Translations under genes and position numbers: made by a program
Notes under the pieces: generated by a model
Told to the model about the DNA's origin: nothing
Database searches by the model: none
Seen by the model: the letters and a program-made list of their open reading frames with translations, nothing else
Shown: piece by piece, positions 17,113-25,405 of the stretch
Numbering within the stretch: position 1 is the first letter of the stretch
Layout: each line of letters starts with the position of its first letter
Source: Bacillota bacterium
Lineage (GTDB): Bacteria > Bacillota > Clostridia > Christensenellales > DTU072
Direction of reading: 5' to 3'
Assembly: GCA_009781445.1 (NCBI GenBank)
Contig: WQYD01000013.1
Span: forward strand, 1 to 34,713
DNA: 34,713 bases

Positions 17113-20100
17113 ATGTTAAAGCTGATAAATATCAAAAAAGATTACGGGCGCGGTGAGAGGATTGTTCACGCGTTAAAGGGCGTTTCCGCTGAATTCGGTG
17201 GCAATGAATTTGTTGCCGTTTTGGGGGCTTCGGGTTGCGGTAAAACCACGCTTATGAATATCGTGGGGGGCTTGGATAGGTACACAAGCGGGGATTTAAT
17301 TATCAGCGGAAAAAGCACCAAAGAATATAAGGATTCGGATTGGAACACCTACCGCAATCACTCAATAGGCTTTGTGTTTCAAAGCTATAATTTGATTCCT
17401 CACATGACGGTTTTATCAAATGTTGAGCTTGCGTTAACGCTTTCGGGGGTAAGCGTAAAGGAAAGAAAAAGGCGCGCTAAGGAAGCCCTTATTAAGGTGG
17501 GTTTAGCGGATCAAACTCACAAAAAGCCCAATCAGCTTTCAGGCGGGCAAATGCAACGCGTTGCCATTGCAAGGGCTATTGTTAATTCGCCCAAAATCCT
17601 GCTTGCAGACGAACCCACAGGCGCGGTAGATAGCGATACGGGCGTACATATAATGGAAACCCTTAAGGAAATTTCTAAGGATTGCTTGGTTATTATGGTA
17701 ACCCATAACCAAGAACTTGCGCTTGAATATTCGGACAGGGTTATACGAATGAAAGACGGGCTAATTGTTACGGACGAACCCAATTTAAAGCAAGCAGAGG
17801 TTAAAACCGTAAGCACGGAAGAACCTGCTTTAGCATTATCCGAAATATCGGAAGAAAACGCGGGCGATTCGGTTTTGGCAGAAGAACCGCCCAAGAAAAA
17901 ACGGGCAAAAATGCGCATGGTTACCGCAATCAAACTTAGCGGTGCAAACCTTTTTAACAAAAAGGGGCGTTCTCTTATAACTGTGATTTCGGGAAGTATC
18001 AGCATAATTTGCATTGCGCTTATCCTTGCCATGAACAGCGGTTTTGCGTACTATATCAATGCCTTTGAAAAGGAATCCTTAGGGAAATATCCAATCAAAG
18101 TTTCAAGCCAATCTTCCTCAATTATGGATTTATTTAATTCCGCGCTTCAAGGCGATAGGTTTGATCCTTCGTCCGTCAGCCTCAATTCCATGATTGATTT
18201 ATTCAAAAGCGATTCAGACACGCGTGAAAAATATTCAGACGAACAGATAGTATACCTTGCAAAAATAATGCTTAGTGTGTTTGATACTATGCGTGATATT
18301 ATTTTTGGTGGCGGTTCGCATGATCTTGACGATATTTTGGATATCTTCGGCTTTAAATTTGAATCGGACATATCTTTATTTATGAATGAACTGGGGGATA
18401 GCTTTAAATCCGAATGGGGAAGCCTGCGCGTGGATTATGATATGTTTCTAAATATTTACGCAAATGTAAATAATTTCAGCGCAACGCGCATTAACCCCGT
18501 TATTGATAGGATTCTTAACGATCCTCTGTTTGGTAACTTTGCAGGCGGAATCAGCGAAAATATGATTAACCAAATGCGTAGCACCTTTAACGAGGTAGAT
18601 CCGTGGGCAATGATGATAGACGATAAAGAGGTTCTTAACAGCCAATATGAACTTCTTGCAGGGCATTGGCCCGATTACACCACGGAAGAGGGCATGAAAG
18701 AGCTTGTGCTTGTGGTAGACGAATATAATCAAGTGGAAGATTATGTTTTGCTGTTGCTTGGAAAAATAAACACAGGACACTTACTTAATAAATTTCTATT
18801 TAACACAGGCATAAAGGAAAATTACGCGTTTCGTGAATTCTTAGGGCAAGAATTTGTGATAATGGCACCCTCTGATTACTATGTGCTTACCCCCAGTGGC
18901 AGATATGTGCGAGTGAATACCGCGAGGCATATTAACGAATACGGCACAAAGATTAAAATTGCAGGTATAGTAAGGCTGAGAGAAGGGGTTAGCGGTGGCG
19001 TAATATCGGGAACGATAGGTTACACCGAAGCACTTGCCAAGCACATAATTAACAAAACTAATGAATCAGGCGTGGCAAAAGCGCAGGTGGCGGAATATGA
19101 AAAGTATCTTAAAGAACAGCAAAGGTTTTTTGAATTATTGCAGGCAATAACCTCTCTTGATTCCGTAATTTCCATAAATAATATAGGCGAAATGGCGGAA
19201 CTGTTTGAAAAGTTTAACGAAATTGAATTTGATTTTGAAGCCATTACGGAACTGTTAAATTCGGATTTAGAGCCGATAGATATGCTTAAACTGTTGCCAC
19301 AGCTACCAATTTCGCAGGAAAACTTGGAACTTGTGCTTGAGCTTGCAGAAATGCTTGAATTTACTTCTAAGGACAACATAAAGATTTTTAAGGATATTTT
19401 GGAAATTTATCCTGTTTTAAACATTACCCCCGAAAGGCTGGAATCTTTAGTTGAAATAATTGAACTTGTTTTAGAATTAAACATTGCGCCTGAAAATTAT
19501 GAACTTCTTTTAACCGCGCTTGAACTATATGAATCAATAGATATGCCCCCCGAGAGGGCAGAGGCACTTATGGAAGCAGTTCAGATTCTTGCCTCAATAT
19601 CCCTCAGCGAAAGCGAACTTGAAACTTTTATGCAAATTGCCATAATAGCTTCGGGGCTTGATCTTTCTGGAGAAGACTTGGAAGCCTTTCTTGAGATTGC
19701 CTTAACCCTTGCAGAGCTTGAGCTTTCGGCGGAAAATATTCCTATTCTTCTTGAAATCGCGCGTTTAACCGTCCTATTAGCGCAAAACCCTCTGGATTTA
19801 ACCTTACTTGGCGCGCTTTCCGCGCAGTATGATTTATTATCCGTTAGCCCAAGCAATCTTTCTGCCGTTCAATCGGCGGTGGCACTTATAGGTGCTTTGG
19901 AACTCAATCAAGAAAATGCGGAACTGCTTGGTGAAATGGTGGCTTTAATGGCAACCGTTGATTTATCTGAGGAAAACTTAAATTTGCTACGCGAACTTGC
20001 CACTCTAATGCCTGTGCTTGCTTTAGATCAAGAAGAACTTGAAACCATGGTGGAAGTCGCAAGAATTCTTGCCCAGCTTGAATTAACAAGCGAAAATGAA

Positions 20101-20997
20101 GAAACTTTAAGAGAGATTTTGGAACTTGTTCAAGCACTTGATATAACGAGAGAACAAATTGAAGCCGTGCGTGAAATTTATAACTTAGCTTTGGGTTTAA
20201 GTTTTGAAGACGAAGATACAAGCGTTTTTAATGAAATCTTTGCACTCATTGAGGGGCTTAATATAACGGGGGACGATTTTGCAATAATCAATCAAAATAT
20301 TCAAGGCACTCACGGCATTAAAAGCGTAACGGAACTTAATAGGATTTTAACCGTTCAGCAGTACGAAAATTTTATCTTCGGCACGCTTGATTCAAAAAAT
20401 CTGGATAAGCCTTCCGCGGTGTACTTTTATCCCAATTCCATTGAGGGCAGAAATAATTTTATAAAACTTGTAAACAATTTTAATAAAAAAATCAGTACAG
20501 ACGAAACCCTTTCAAAATCAACCACAGATTACACAGTTACTTATACAGACGAACTTTCGGAAATCACCAAGTCTATGAGTGGCATGATAAACACCATTAC
20601 TTATATCTTAATCGGCGTTGCCGCCATGGCTTTAATCGTTGCCATGCTTCTTGTGGCTATTATCCTATATATATCCGTGCAGGATCGGATTAAGGAAATA
20701 GGGCTTCTTCGTTCGCTTGGCGCAAGCAAAGCAAATGTTTCAGGGGTTTTTATTGCGGAAACCTTTATTATCGGCGTTATTTCAGGTATAATAGGTGTGG
20801 GGCTTAGCTTAATCCTTGCACTGCCTGCAAATGCAATTATAAAATCAGTGCTTGGCATTGAGGGGTTACTTAAGCCCATTTGGTGGCACCAGCTTGCACT
20901 CGTGGGGCTTGCGCTTTCAATCACAATAATCAGCGGTTTAATCCCTGCCATGCTTGCCGCTAAAAAAGATCCTGTGCTTGCGTTAAGAGCGGAATAA
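17113..20997 (+). CDS. MacB/FtsX-like ABC transporter (ATPase fused to permease) with an array of 20-residue helical repeats
   Basis: A 1294-residue fusion. Residues 1-225 are a MacB/LolD-type ATPase with Walker A GASGCGKTT (about 38-46), signature LSGGQ (about 142), DEPTGAVD (about 166) and an H-loop THNQ. A K/E-rich linker leads to TM1 (about 286-310). The outside region spans about 310-1150 and contains, at residues 733-1050, about sixteen tandem 20-residue repeats of the form L-S-x-E-N-L-E-x-L-x-E-I-A-x-L-x-x-x-L-E. Three more membrane segments follow (about 1157-1290), with the FtsX-type loop QDRIKEIGLLRSLGAS. Typical fusions of this kind are far shorter. AAGGA precedes the ATG. Mechanical coupling across the membrane is known for MacB-like proteins; the substrate here is unknown. 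Confidence 0.9.
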   Translation: MLKLINIKKDYGRGERIVHALKGVSAEFGGNEFVAVLGASGCGKTTLMNIVGGLDRYTSGDLIISGKSTKEYKDSDWNTYRNHSIGFVFQSYNLIPHMTVLSNVELALTLSGVSVKERKRRAKEALIKVGLADQTHKKPNQLSGGQMQRVAIARAIVNSPKILLADEPTGAVDSDTGVHIMETLKEISKDCLVIMVTHNQELALEYSDRVIRMKDGLIVTDEPNLKQAEVKTVSTEEPALALSEISEENAGDSVLAEEPPKKKRAKMRMVTAIKLSGANLFNKKGRSLITVISGSISIICIALILAMNSGFAYYINAFEKESLGKYPIKVSSQSSSIMDLFNSALQGDRFDPSSVSLNSMIDLFKSDSDTREKYSDEQIVYLAKIMLSVFDTMRDIIFGGGSHDLDDILDIFGFKFESDISLFMNELGDSFKSEWGSLRVDYDMFLNIYANVNNFSATRINPVIDRILNDPLFGNFAGGISENMINQMRSTFNEVDPWAMMIDDKEVLNSQYELLAGHWPDYTTEEGMKELVLVVDEYNQVEDYVLLLLGKINTGHLLNKFLFNTGIKENYAFREFLGQEFVIMAPSDYYVLTPSGRYVRVNTARHINEYGTKIKIAGIVRLREGVSGGVISGTIGYTEALAKHIINKTNESGVAKAQVAEYEKYLKEQQRFFELLQAITSLDSVISINNIGEMAELFEKFNEIEFDFEAITELLNSDLEPIDMLKLLPQLPISQENLELVLELAEMLEFTSKDNIKIFKDILEIYPVLNITPERLESLVEIIELVLELNIAPENYELLLTALELYESIDMPPERAEALMEAVQILASISLSESELETFMQIAIIASGLDLSGEDLEAFLEIALTLAELELSAENIPILLEIARLTVLLAQNPLDLTLLGALSAQYDLLSVSPSNLSAVQSAVALIGALELNQENAELLGEMVALMATVDLSEENLNLLRELATLMPVLALDQEELETMVEVARILAQLELTSENEETLREILELVQALDITREQIEAVREIYNLALGLSFEDEDTSVFNEIFALIEGLNITGDDFAIINQNIQGTHGIKSVTELNRILTVQQYENFIFGTLDSKNLDKPSAVYFYPNSIEGRNNFIKLVNNFNKKISTDETLSKSTTDYTVTYTDELSEITKSMSGMINTITYILIGVAAMALIVAMLLVAIILYISVQDRIKEIGLLRSLGASKANVSGVFIAETFIIGVISGIIGVGLSLILALPANAIIKSVLGIEGLLKPIWWHQLALVGLALSITIISGLIPAMLAAKKDPVLALRAE
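19309..20262 (+). repeat. About sixteen diverged 60-bp units encoding helical repeats
   Basis: Each unit encodes 20 residues starting [LI][ST]xE[NDE] and ending in a Leu-x-x-x-Leu-[ED/N] stretch. They occur in register from residue 733 to 1050 of the transporter, with one shorter, irregular zone near residues 880-910. DNA copies have diverged, so the array is old and kept by selection. Confidence 0.8.
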
Positions 20998-21040
20998 CGC
21001 TATCGCACATATCCAAATAAACCTTCCGCACAAAAGAGTT

Positions 21041-21871
21041 ATGAGTTTTGCAGATAAAGTTTTTATTGATAACATTAAGGATATCCTTGCCAACGGCTTT
21101 TGGGATAAGGGGCTTGAAGTGCGCCCCAAATGGGAAGACGGAACGCCCGCCCACACCGTTAAAAAATTCGCGCTTGTGAACCGCTATGATTTGGCGAAAG
21201 AGTTTCCGATAATCACAATCAGGAAAACCAATTTTGAATCCGCGGTAGACGAACTTTTGTGGATTTGGCAAAAAAAATCTAATAGAGTAGCGGAATTAAA
21301 TTCACGGATTTGGGACGCATGGGCAAATGAGGAAGGCACAATCGGCAAGGCTTACGGCTATCAGCTTGGCATACCCCACAAGTATAAAGAAGGTTCGTTT
21401 GATCAAGTGGATAGGGTTATTTTTGATTTAAAAAACAATCCTCAAAGCAGGCGGATTATAACCAATATTTATAACCATTCGGATTTGTCTGAAATGCAAT
21501 TATACCCCTGCGCCTATTCCATGACATTTAACACCTCAGGCAATACGCTTAACGCAATCTTAAATCAGCGTTCGCAAGATATGCTTGTGGCAAACAATTG
21601 GAATGTCGTTCAGTATTCAGTTTTAACCCACATTATGGCAAGGGTTGCGGGCTTAAAGGTTGGCGAATTTGTTCATGTTATTGCAGACGCGCATATTTAC
21701 GACAGGCATATTCCGATAGCGGAAGAAATTATAAAAAGGGAACAATTTCCCGCACCTGCATTTAAAATTAGGGATAGCGTAAAAGATTTTTATGATTTCA
21801 AAGTGGAAGATTTTTCACTTGAAAATTATAACTTTACTTTGCTTGGAAAGAAGTTGGAAGTGGCGGTGTAA
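21041..21871 (+). CDS. thyA: Thymidylate synthase (B. subtilis/phi3T-like ThyA)
   Basis: Makes dTMP from dUMP with methylenetetrahydrofolate as one-carbon donor and reductant. It has 276 residues, with catalytic Cys157 in LYPCAYSMTF and the nucleotide-binding RSQDMLVANNWNVVQYSVL and HIYDRHIP segments. The PCAY form, where many ThyA proteins have PCH, fits the ThyA branch typified by B. subtilis and phage phi3T, which I recall as having PCVY. The ribosome binding site is weak (AAGAG very close to the ATG), and the gene sits 43 bases after the ABC transporter, so it may rely on read-through. It pairs with folA downstream, which regenerates tetrahydrofolate from dihydrofolate. Confidence 0.95.
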   Translation: MSFADKVFIDNIKDILANGFWDKGLEVRPKWEDGTPAHTVKKFALVNRYDLAKEFPIITIRKTNFESAVDELLWIWQKKSNRVAELNSRIWDAWANEEGTIGKAYGYQLGIPHKYKEGSFDQVDRVIFDLKNNPQSRRIITNIYNHSDLSEMQLYPCAYSMTFNTSGNTLNAILNQRSQDMLVANNWNVVQYSVLTHIMARVAGLKVGEFVHVIADAHIYDRHIPIAEEIIKREQFPAPAFKIRDSVKDFYDFKVEDFSLENYNFTLLGKKLEVAV

Positions 21872-21894
21872 CAGCAGTATAAAAAACAAAAATC

Positions 21895-21920
21895 ATATGT
21901 TTTATGCAAATAAAACATAT
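21895..21920 (+). promoter_or_regulatory. Hairpin before folA
   Basis: ATATGTTTTA (21895-21904) pairs perfectly with TAAAACATAT (21911-21920) around TGCAAA, six bases before the folA Shine-Dalgarno sequence. It lacks a T-tract. It could modulate folA translation or bind a protein. Confidence 0.4.
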
Positions 21921-21939
21921 ATGTTGAGGATAAAAACAT

Positions 21940-22440
21940 ATGAATTTAATTGTGGTGGTAGACGAAAATTGGGGTATAGGTTCAGGCAATGATCTTTTAT
22001 TTCACCTGCCCGAAGATTTTAAATACTTTAAAGAAAAAACTCTAAACAAAGTTGTGGTAATGGGTGGCAACACACTGCTTTCTCTTCCTAAATCTCAGCC
22101 ACTTCCAAACCGCATAAATATAGTTTTATCCGATCTTTTCAAAAGGGACGATTGCCTTGTGGTTGAATCGTTAGAAGAACTTTTTACTGAATTAAAAAAA
22201 TACCCAGCTGAGGATATTTTTATAATCGGCGGTGCAATGTTTTATAAAACCATGCTTAACTATTGCGATACCGCATTCGTGACGAAAGTAAACACCACCG
22301 CCCCCGCCACTCACTTTTTCCCAAATTTAAACGAACTTAAAAATTGGCAACTTTTCAGCGAATCCGAACCAATCCCCTCAGGTGGTTACCAAATAAAATT
22401 CACCGTTTACAAAAATTCAGAGGTTTTGAAATCGTTATAA
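21940..22440 (+). CDS. folA: Dihydrofolate reductase
   Basis: Reduces dihydrofolate to tetrahydrofolate with NADPH. It has 166 residues with the family landmarks: NLIVVVDENWGIGSGNDLLFHLPEDFKYFK at the start (acidic active-site Glu/Asp in LPEDF), VVMGGNTLLSLPKSQPLPNR for NADPH, and IFIIGGAMFYK. GAGGA is nine bases before the ATG. It works with thyA immediately upstream, since ThyA consumes methylenetetrahydrofolate and releases dihydrofolate. Nothing unusual in length or residues. Confidence 0.95.
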   Translation: MNLIVVVDENWGIGSGNDLLFHLPEDFKYFKEKTLNKVVVMGGNTLLSLPKSQPLPNRINIVLSDLFKRDDCLVVESLEELFTELKKYPAEDIFIIGGAMFYKTMLNYCDTAFVTKVNTTAPATHFFPNLNELKNWQLFSESEPIPSGGYQIKFTVYKNSEVLKSL

Positions 22441-22473
22441 ATAATTGGATTTGTAAAAATTTTCTAAAAGGTA

Positions 22474-22502
22474 TTGACATGATATCCAAAAGGTGATAAC
22501 CT
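22474..22502 (+). promoter_or_regulatory. Promoter of the HNH/HEPN-like cassette
   Basis: A consensus TTGACA (22474-22479) and TAACCT (22497-22502) are 17 bases apart. Direct repeats AAAAGGT at 22466 and 22488, 22 bases (two helical turns) apart, flank the -35 and could be an operator. Confidence 0.5.
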
Positions 22503-22512
22503 GTAATTGTTG

Positions 22513-22677
22513 ATATTGCGGAACGCTGTTCCAATATAGAGGCAAAAAACTTAATCGTTATTATCATAAACCGATAATATGAGAGATGGCAATTTATTTG
22601 TTTTGCAAATATATCCATAAGAATGTGCGCATACAGCAAGTATAATCGTTCTCTCATTTTTCGGGAGAGCGTTTTTT
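22513..22677 (+). promoter_or_regulatory. Leader RNA with terminator and competing antiterminator
   Basis: Hairpins occur at 22513-22537 (GGAAC/GTTCC core) and 22559-22579 (TATTATC/GATAATA). A terminator (22647-22655 with 22663-22671, then TTTTTT at 22672-22677) ends just before the AGGAGG of the HNH gene. ATGAGAGA (22579-22586) can pair over eight bases with TCTCTCAT (22650-22657), the terminator's 5' arm, giving an exclusive antiterminator. No T-box or known riboswitch core is recognised. A stray TATAAT at 22641 could alternatively mark a second promoter. Confidence 0.55.
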
Positions 22678-22693
22678 ATTACAGGAGGTAAAA

Positions 22694-23335
22694 ATGGCAA
22701 CGGCGAGTGAATGGTGGAATCTGCAATTCGGAATAGGTGTGCAAGACGGAACTGACTACACAGGACGGCACATCAAAAAGGCGTCTTATGGGCAGTATGG
22801 TTCGCAATATGGGTGGGTATTAGAATATATCATGCCACTTGACAAGGGTGGCACAAAAATGGCGGACAACATACTTATTGTTAGCTGTGTTGCGCACATA
22901 TTGCGCGAGGGAAGAATCACATATTCAATTGACGGCGAAAGCTATCAGGTGCGCAAAGACGGCAGTGGCGGATACAAAATATTCCTATTAGAAAACAGCA
23001 AACTTTCCGTTTGGGAGCGCGAATTCGGCAATGCGATACAGGTACAGGATTTTATGGGACGCTTAATGCAGAAAGGCGCACAAGGCAAAACAGATTCAAG
23101 GTACGCTTGGAGCGTTGATCACATACTGCCACTTGCAAAGGGTGGCAACGATACTGCGGACAACAAGCAAATCGTAAATATGCTAACCAACTGCGAAAAA
23201 GCCGACAAAACAACTTTTGTTAGCGAGGACGGACGGCAATATCAAGTGCGGAAAACATCAAAGGTTGATAAGAAATATTGGGCGAACGGATATGACTATT
23301 CCGATAAGAAGCATTGCATGGTTGAGATTGAATAG
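22694..23335 (+). CDS. HNH-like nuclease with two tandem copies of the domain, the first degenerate
   Basis: A 213-residue protein built of two related halves about 98 residues apart. The second half has an HNH-type core: the Asp-His pair D142-H143 in SVDHILPLAKGGNDTADN, then IVNMLTNCEKADK. The first half aligns (LEYIMPLDKGGTKMADN, IVS) but has Glu44-Tyr45 in place of Asp-His, so it has probably lost catalysis. Each half is followed by a similar short strand segment (YQVRKDG, YQVRKTS). No zinc-binding cysteine pairs, signal peptide or membrane segment. AGGAGG precedes the ATG. It is 11 bases before a HEPN-like gene, so it is likely a nuclease effector or toxin of a two-gene unit; the function is inferred. 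Confidence 0.7.
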   Translation: MATASEWWNLQFGIGVQDGTDYTGRHIKKASYGQYGSQYGWVLEYIMPLDKGGTKMADNILIVSCVAHILREGRITYSIDGESYQVRKDGSGGYKIFLLENSKLSVWEREFGNAIQVQDFMGRLMQKGAQGKTDSRYAWSVDHILPLAKGGNDTADNKQIVNMLTNCEKADKTTFVSEDGRQYQVRKTSKVDKKYWANGYDYSDKKHCMVEIE

Positions 23336-23346
23336 GAGACGAACAA

Positions 23347-23940
23347 ATGACAGAGCCAAGAATTATCAAAAAGAACGATATAGTGAAAGAGTACAAGCTT
23401 GACCATTTTGTCAGCGATAGCGTTTTAAAAAGAAATATAGCATTTGCTTTGCAGAATATTTCGTTTTACCTTGAATTGGTGAAAAACAACCCTCTACCGA
23501 AAAGCCTACAAGCTACAACTTGCAAAGAGCTTGCTGTCAAAACTTTTGCCGTTTTGGAAGGAATGATGCTTGGGGCGACCGACTCTTTAAAGTGGCACTG
23601 CTGTAAGGTTGAATGTCGCAAAGAGGCTTGCGATTTATTTTTTAACGATAATACCGCGAAGTTTATTAAATTCAGCACCATTAAAGCCTATTTAAAAAGA
23701 GTTGGTATGCTTGAATTTTCGGAAAGTGGCAAGTGGTTCGTCAATTTGGCAAAAGACTTGCGCAACAATGTACACATAGGGAAAAGCGCAACGGTGGATA
23801 GCGAGAACCCATTTTACGGAACAGACTTCATTGAAAGTTCGCTTAATATCATTAAAGAGGTATCATCGGCACTTGCAGAGAATTTTGCGAAGCAGAAAGC
23901 CACACAGCGGTGCTTGTCTGGTTGCTACAAGAGCGAGTAG
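23347..23940 (+). CDS. Helical, HEPN-like protein paired with the HNH gene
   Basis: A 197-residue, mostly helical protein I cannot place firmly. The segment KDLRNNVHIG (R139, H143) resembles the RN..H signature of HEPN-type proteins, but the spacing is one residue shorter than the classical R-x4-6-H, so RNase activity is uncertain. Cysteines cluster at CCKVECRKEAC (about residues 85-95) and near the C-terminus (CLSGC). AGGAG precedes the ATG. Close coupling to the HNH gene, own promoter and position between folA and icd suggest a toxin-antitoxin or anti-phage pair. It could be effector, antitoxin or adaptor. Confidence 0.55.
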   Translation: MTEPRIIKKNDIVKEYKLDHFVSDSVLKRNIAFALQNISFYLELVKNNPLPKSLQATTCKELAVKTFAVLEGMMLGATDSLKWHCCKVECRKEACDLFFNDNTAKFIKFSTIKAYLKRVGMLEFSESGKWFVNLAKDLRNNVHIGKSATVDSENPFYGTDFIESSLNIIKEVSSALAENFAKQKATQRCLSGCYKSE

Positions 23941-24133
23941 GTAGTTTTGCGTTATTTGTAAAAGTTTTTCAAGTAGTAAATACCATTTTTATACACAGCT
24001 TGACAATTTTAATAGAGTAACTACCTCAAAATTATTGCACTCAAAACGCAAGGATAACCTTATGGTGCGTTTCGTATCTTTGCAAGGTGAGCCGTCTTCA
24101 CAAGCGTTAGCGTCTTCATATCCGCTGTATCTC
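23941..24133. other. Intergenic stretch after the HEPN-like gene
   Basis: No gene or clear terminator is visible. Two 7-base complements interlock (GGTAGTT 23940-23946 with AACTACC 24019-24025; TTGCGTT 23947-23953 with AACGCAA 24045-24051), a possible loose pseudoknot. A lone TTGACA (23999-24004) has no good -10 partner. Confidence 0.3.
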
Positions 24134-24162
24134 TTGATTCTTGCTTTCTTTTCCTATATAAT
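24134..24162 (+). promoter_or_regulatory. icd promoter
   Basis: TTGATT (24134-24139) and a perfect TATAAT (24157-24162) are 17 bases apart. A small GCGGT/ACCGC hairpin lies in the leader before the icd ribosome binding site. Confidence 0.7.
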
Positions 24163-24206
24163 AATTTAGCGGTGAATTTTACCGCAGGCACAAAGAGGAA
24201 TAAATT

Positions 24207-25400
24207 ATGCAAAAAATCAAAATGAAAAATGCAATAGCCGAACTTGACGGTGACGAAATGACGCGCGTTTTGTGGGCGGATATTAAGGAAATATTACTTA
24301 AGCCTTTCGTGGAACTTAACACAGAATATTATGATTTGGGGCTAAAGAAGCGTGACGAAACAAATGATAAAATTACCACAGAGGCAGGCAATGCAATTAA
24401 ACGGCTTAAGGTTGGCGTTAAGTGCGCAACCATTACGCCCAATGCGGAAAGGGTAAAGGAATATAGCCTCAAGGAAATGTGGAAATCACCAAACGGCACA
24501 ATCCGTTCGCTTCTTGACGGCACGGTTTTCAGAACCCCCGTTATCGCAAACGGAATCTTGCCCCTTGTGGCAAATTGGGTTAAGCCGATAACTATTGCAA
24601 GGCACGCGTACGGCGATATATATTCCGCGGTTGAAGCCTATGTGCCGAACGGCGGAAAGGTGGAAATTTTGCTACCCTCAGGCGAAAGGAAAACGGTTAA
24701 GGATTTAAAGGGTGCAGGCGTTATCATGGCAATGCACAATACAGACGAATCCATTAAAAGTTTTGCGCGCAGTTCTTTTAATTACGCGTTTGATATCGGT
24801 GAGCCTCTTTGGTTCGCCACTAAGGATACAATTAGCAAAACTTATGATCACAGATTTAAGGATATTTTTCAAGAGATTTTTGAAAGCGAATATAAGGAAA
24901 GATTTGAAAAAGCGGGGATTGAATATTTTTACACCTTAATAGACGATGCCGTGGCAAGGATAATGCGCTGTGAGGGCGGATTGATTTGGGCTTGCAAAAA
25001 CTATGACGGCGATGTTATGAGCGATATGCTTGCTTCCGCTTTCGGTTCGCTTGCAATGATGACTTCCGTCCTTGTTTCACCCGATAATTGCTATGAGTAC
25101 GAAGCCGCGCACGGCACGGTTACCCGCCATTATTATAAGTACCTTAAGGGCGAAGAAACTTCCACAAACCCCGTGGCAACGATTTTTGCATGGACGGGCG
25201 CACTTGCCAAAAGAGGGCAACTTGATAACAATAAAGAACTTGAAGCATTCGCAAAAAGGCTTGAAAGCGCAACCCTTAAAACCATTGAAAGCGGTGTAAT
25301 GACAAAGGATCTTTTGCCCCTATTTAAAAGAAACGGCGTAACCCCAAGGGGCGCAAGTTCCACTGAATTTCTTAAAGAAATTGCGAAGTATTTGCAGTAA
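24207..25400 (+). CDS. icd: NADP-dependent isocitrate dehydrogenase (type II, eukaryotic-like)
   Basis: Oxidises isocitrate to 2-oxoglutarate and CO2, normally with NADP. It has 397 residues and belongs to the branch that also holds eukaryotic cytosolic and mitochondrial enzymes: [12 protein letters not shown] at the start, [27 protein letters not shown] (isocitrate phosphate contacts), and [12 protein letters not shown] with [12 protein letters not shown] near the C-terminus. AGAGG precedes the ATG. It would supply 2-oxoglutarate for glutamate and therefore for the arginine pathway also present here. hemZ follows within five bases. Confidence 0.95.
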   Translation: MQKIKMKNAIAELDGDEMTRVLWADIKEILLKPFVELNTEYYDLGLKKRDETNDKITTEAGNAIKRLKVGVKCATITPNAERVKEYSLKEMWKSPNGTIRSLLDGTVFRTPVIANGILPLVANWVKPITIARHAYGDIYSAVEAYVPNGGKVEILLPSGERKTVKDLKGAGVIMAMHNTDESIKSFARSSFNYAFDIGEPLWFATKDTISKTYDHRFKDIFQEIFESEYKERFEKAGIEYFYTLIDDAVARIMRCEGGLIWACKNYDGDVMSDMLASAFGSLAMMTSVLVSPDNCYEYEAAHGTVTRHYYKYLKGEETSTNPVATIFAWTGALAKRGQLDNNKELEAFAKRLESATLKTIESGVMTKDLLPLFKRNGVTPRGASSTEFLKEIAKYLQ

Positions 25401-25405
25401 AACAT

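Noticed and set aside
21500-21530. Thymidylate synthase lacking the His of PCH
   Set aside because: PCAY fits the B. subtilis/phi3T branch of ThyA; the catalytic Cys is present, so the gene is not defective.
23999-24030. Second promoter starting at TTGACA 23999
   Set aside because: No acceptable -10 lies 16-18 bases downstream and no gene follows before the clear icd promoter.
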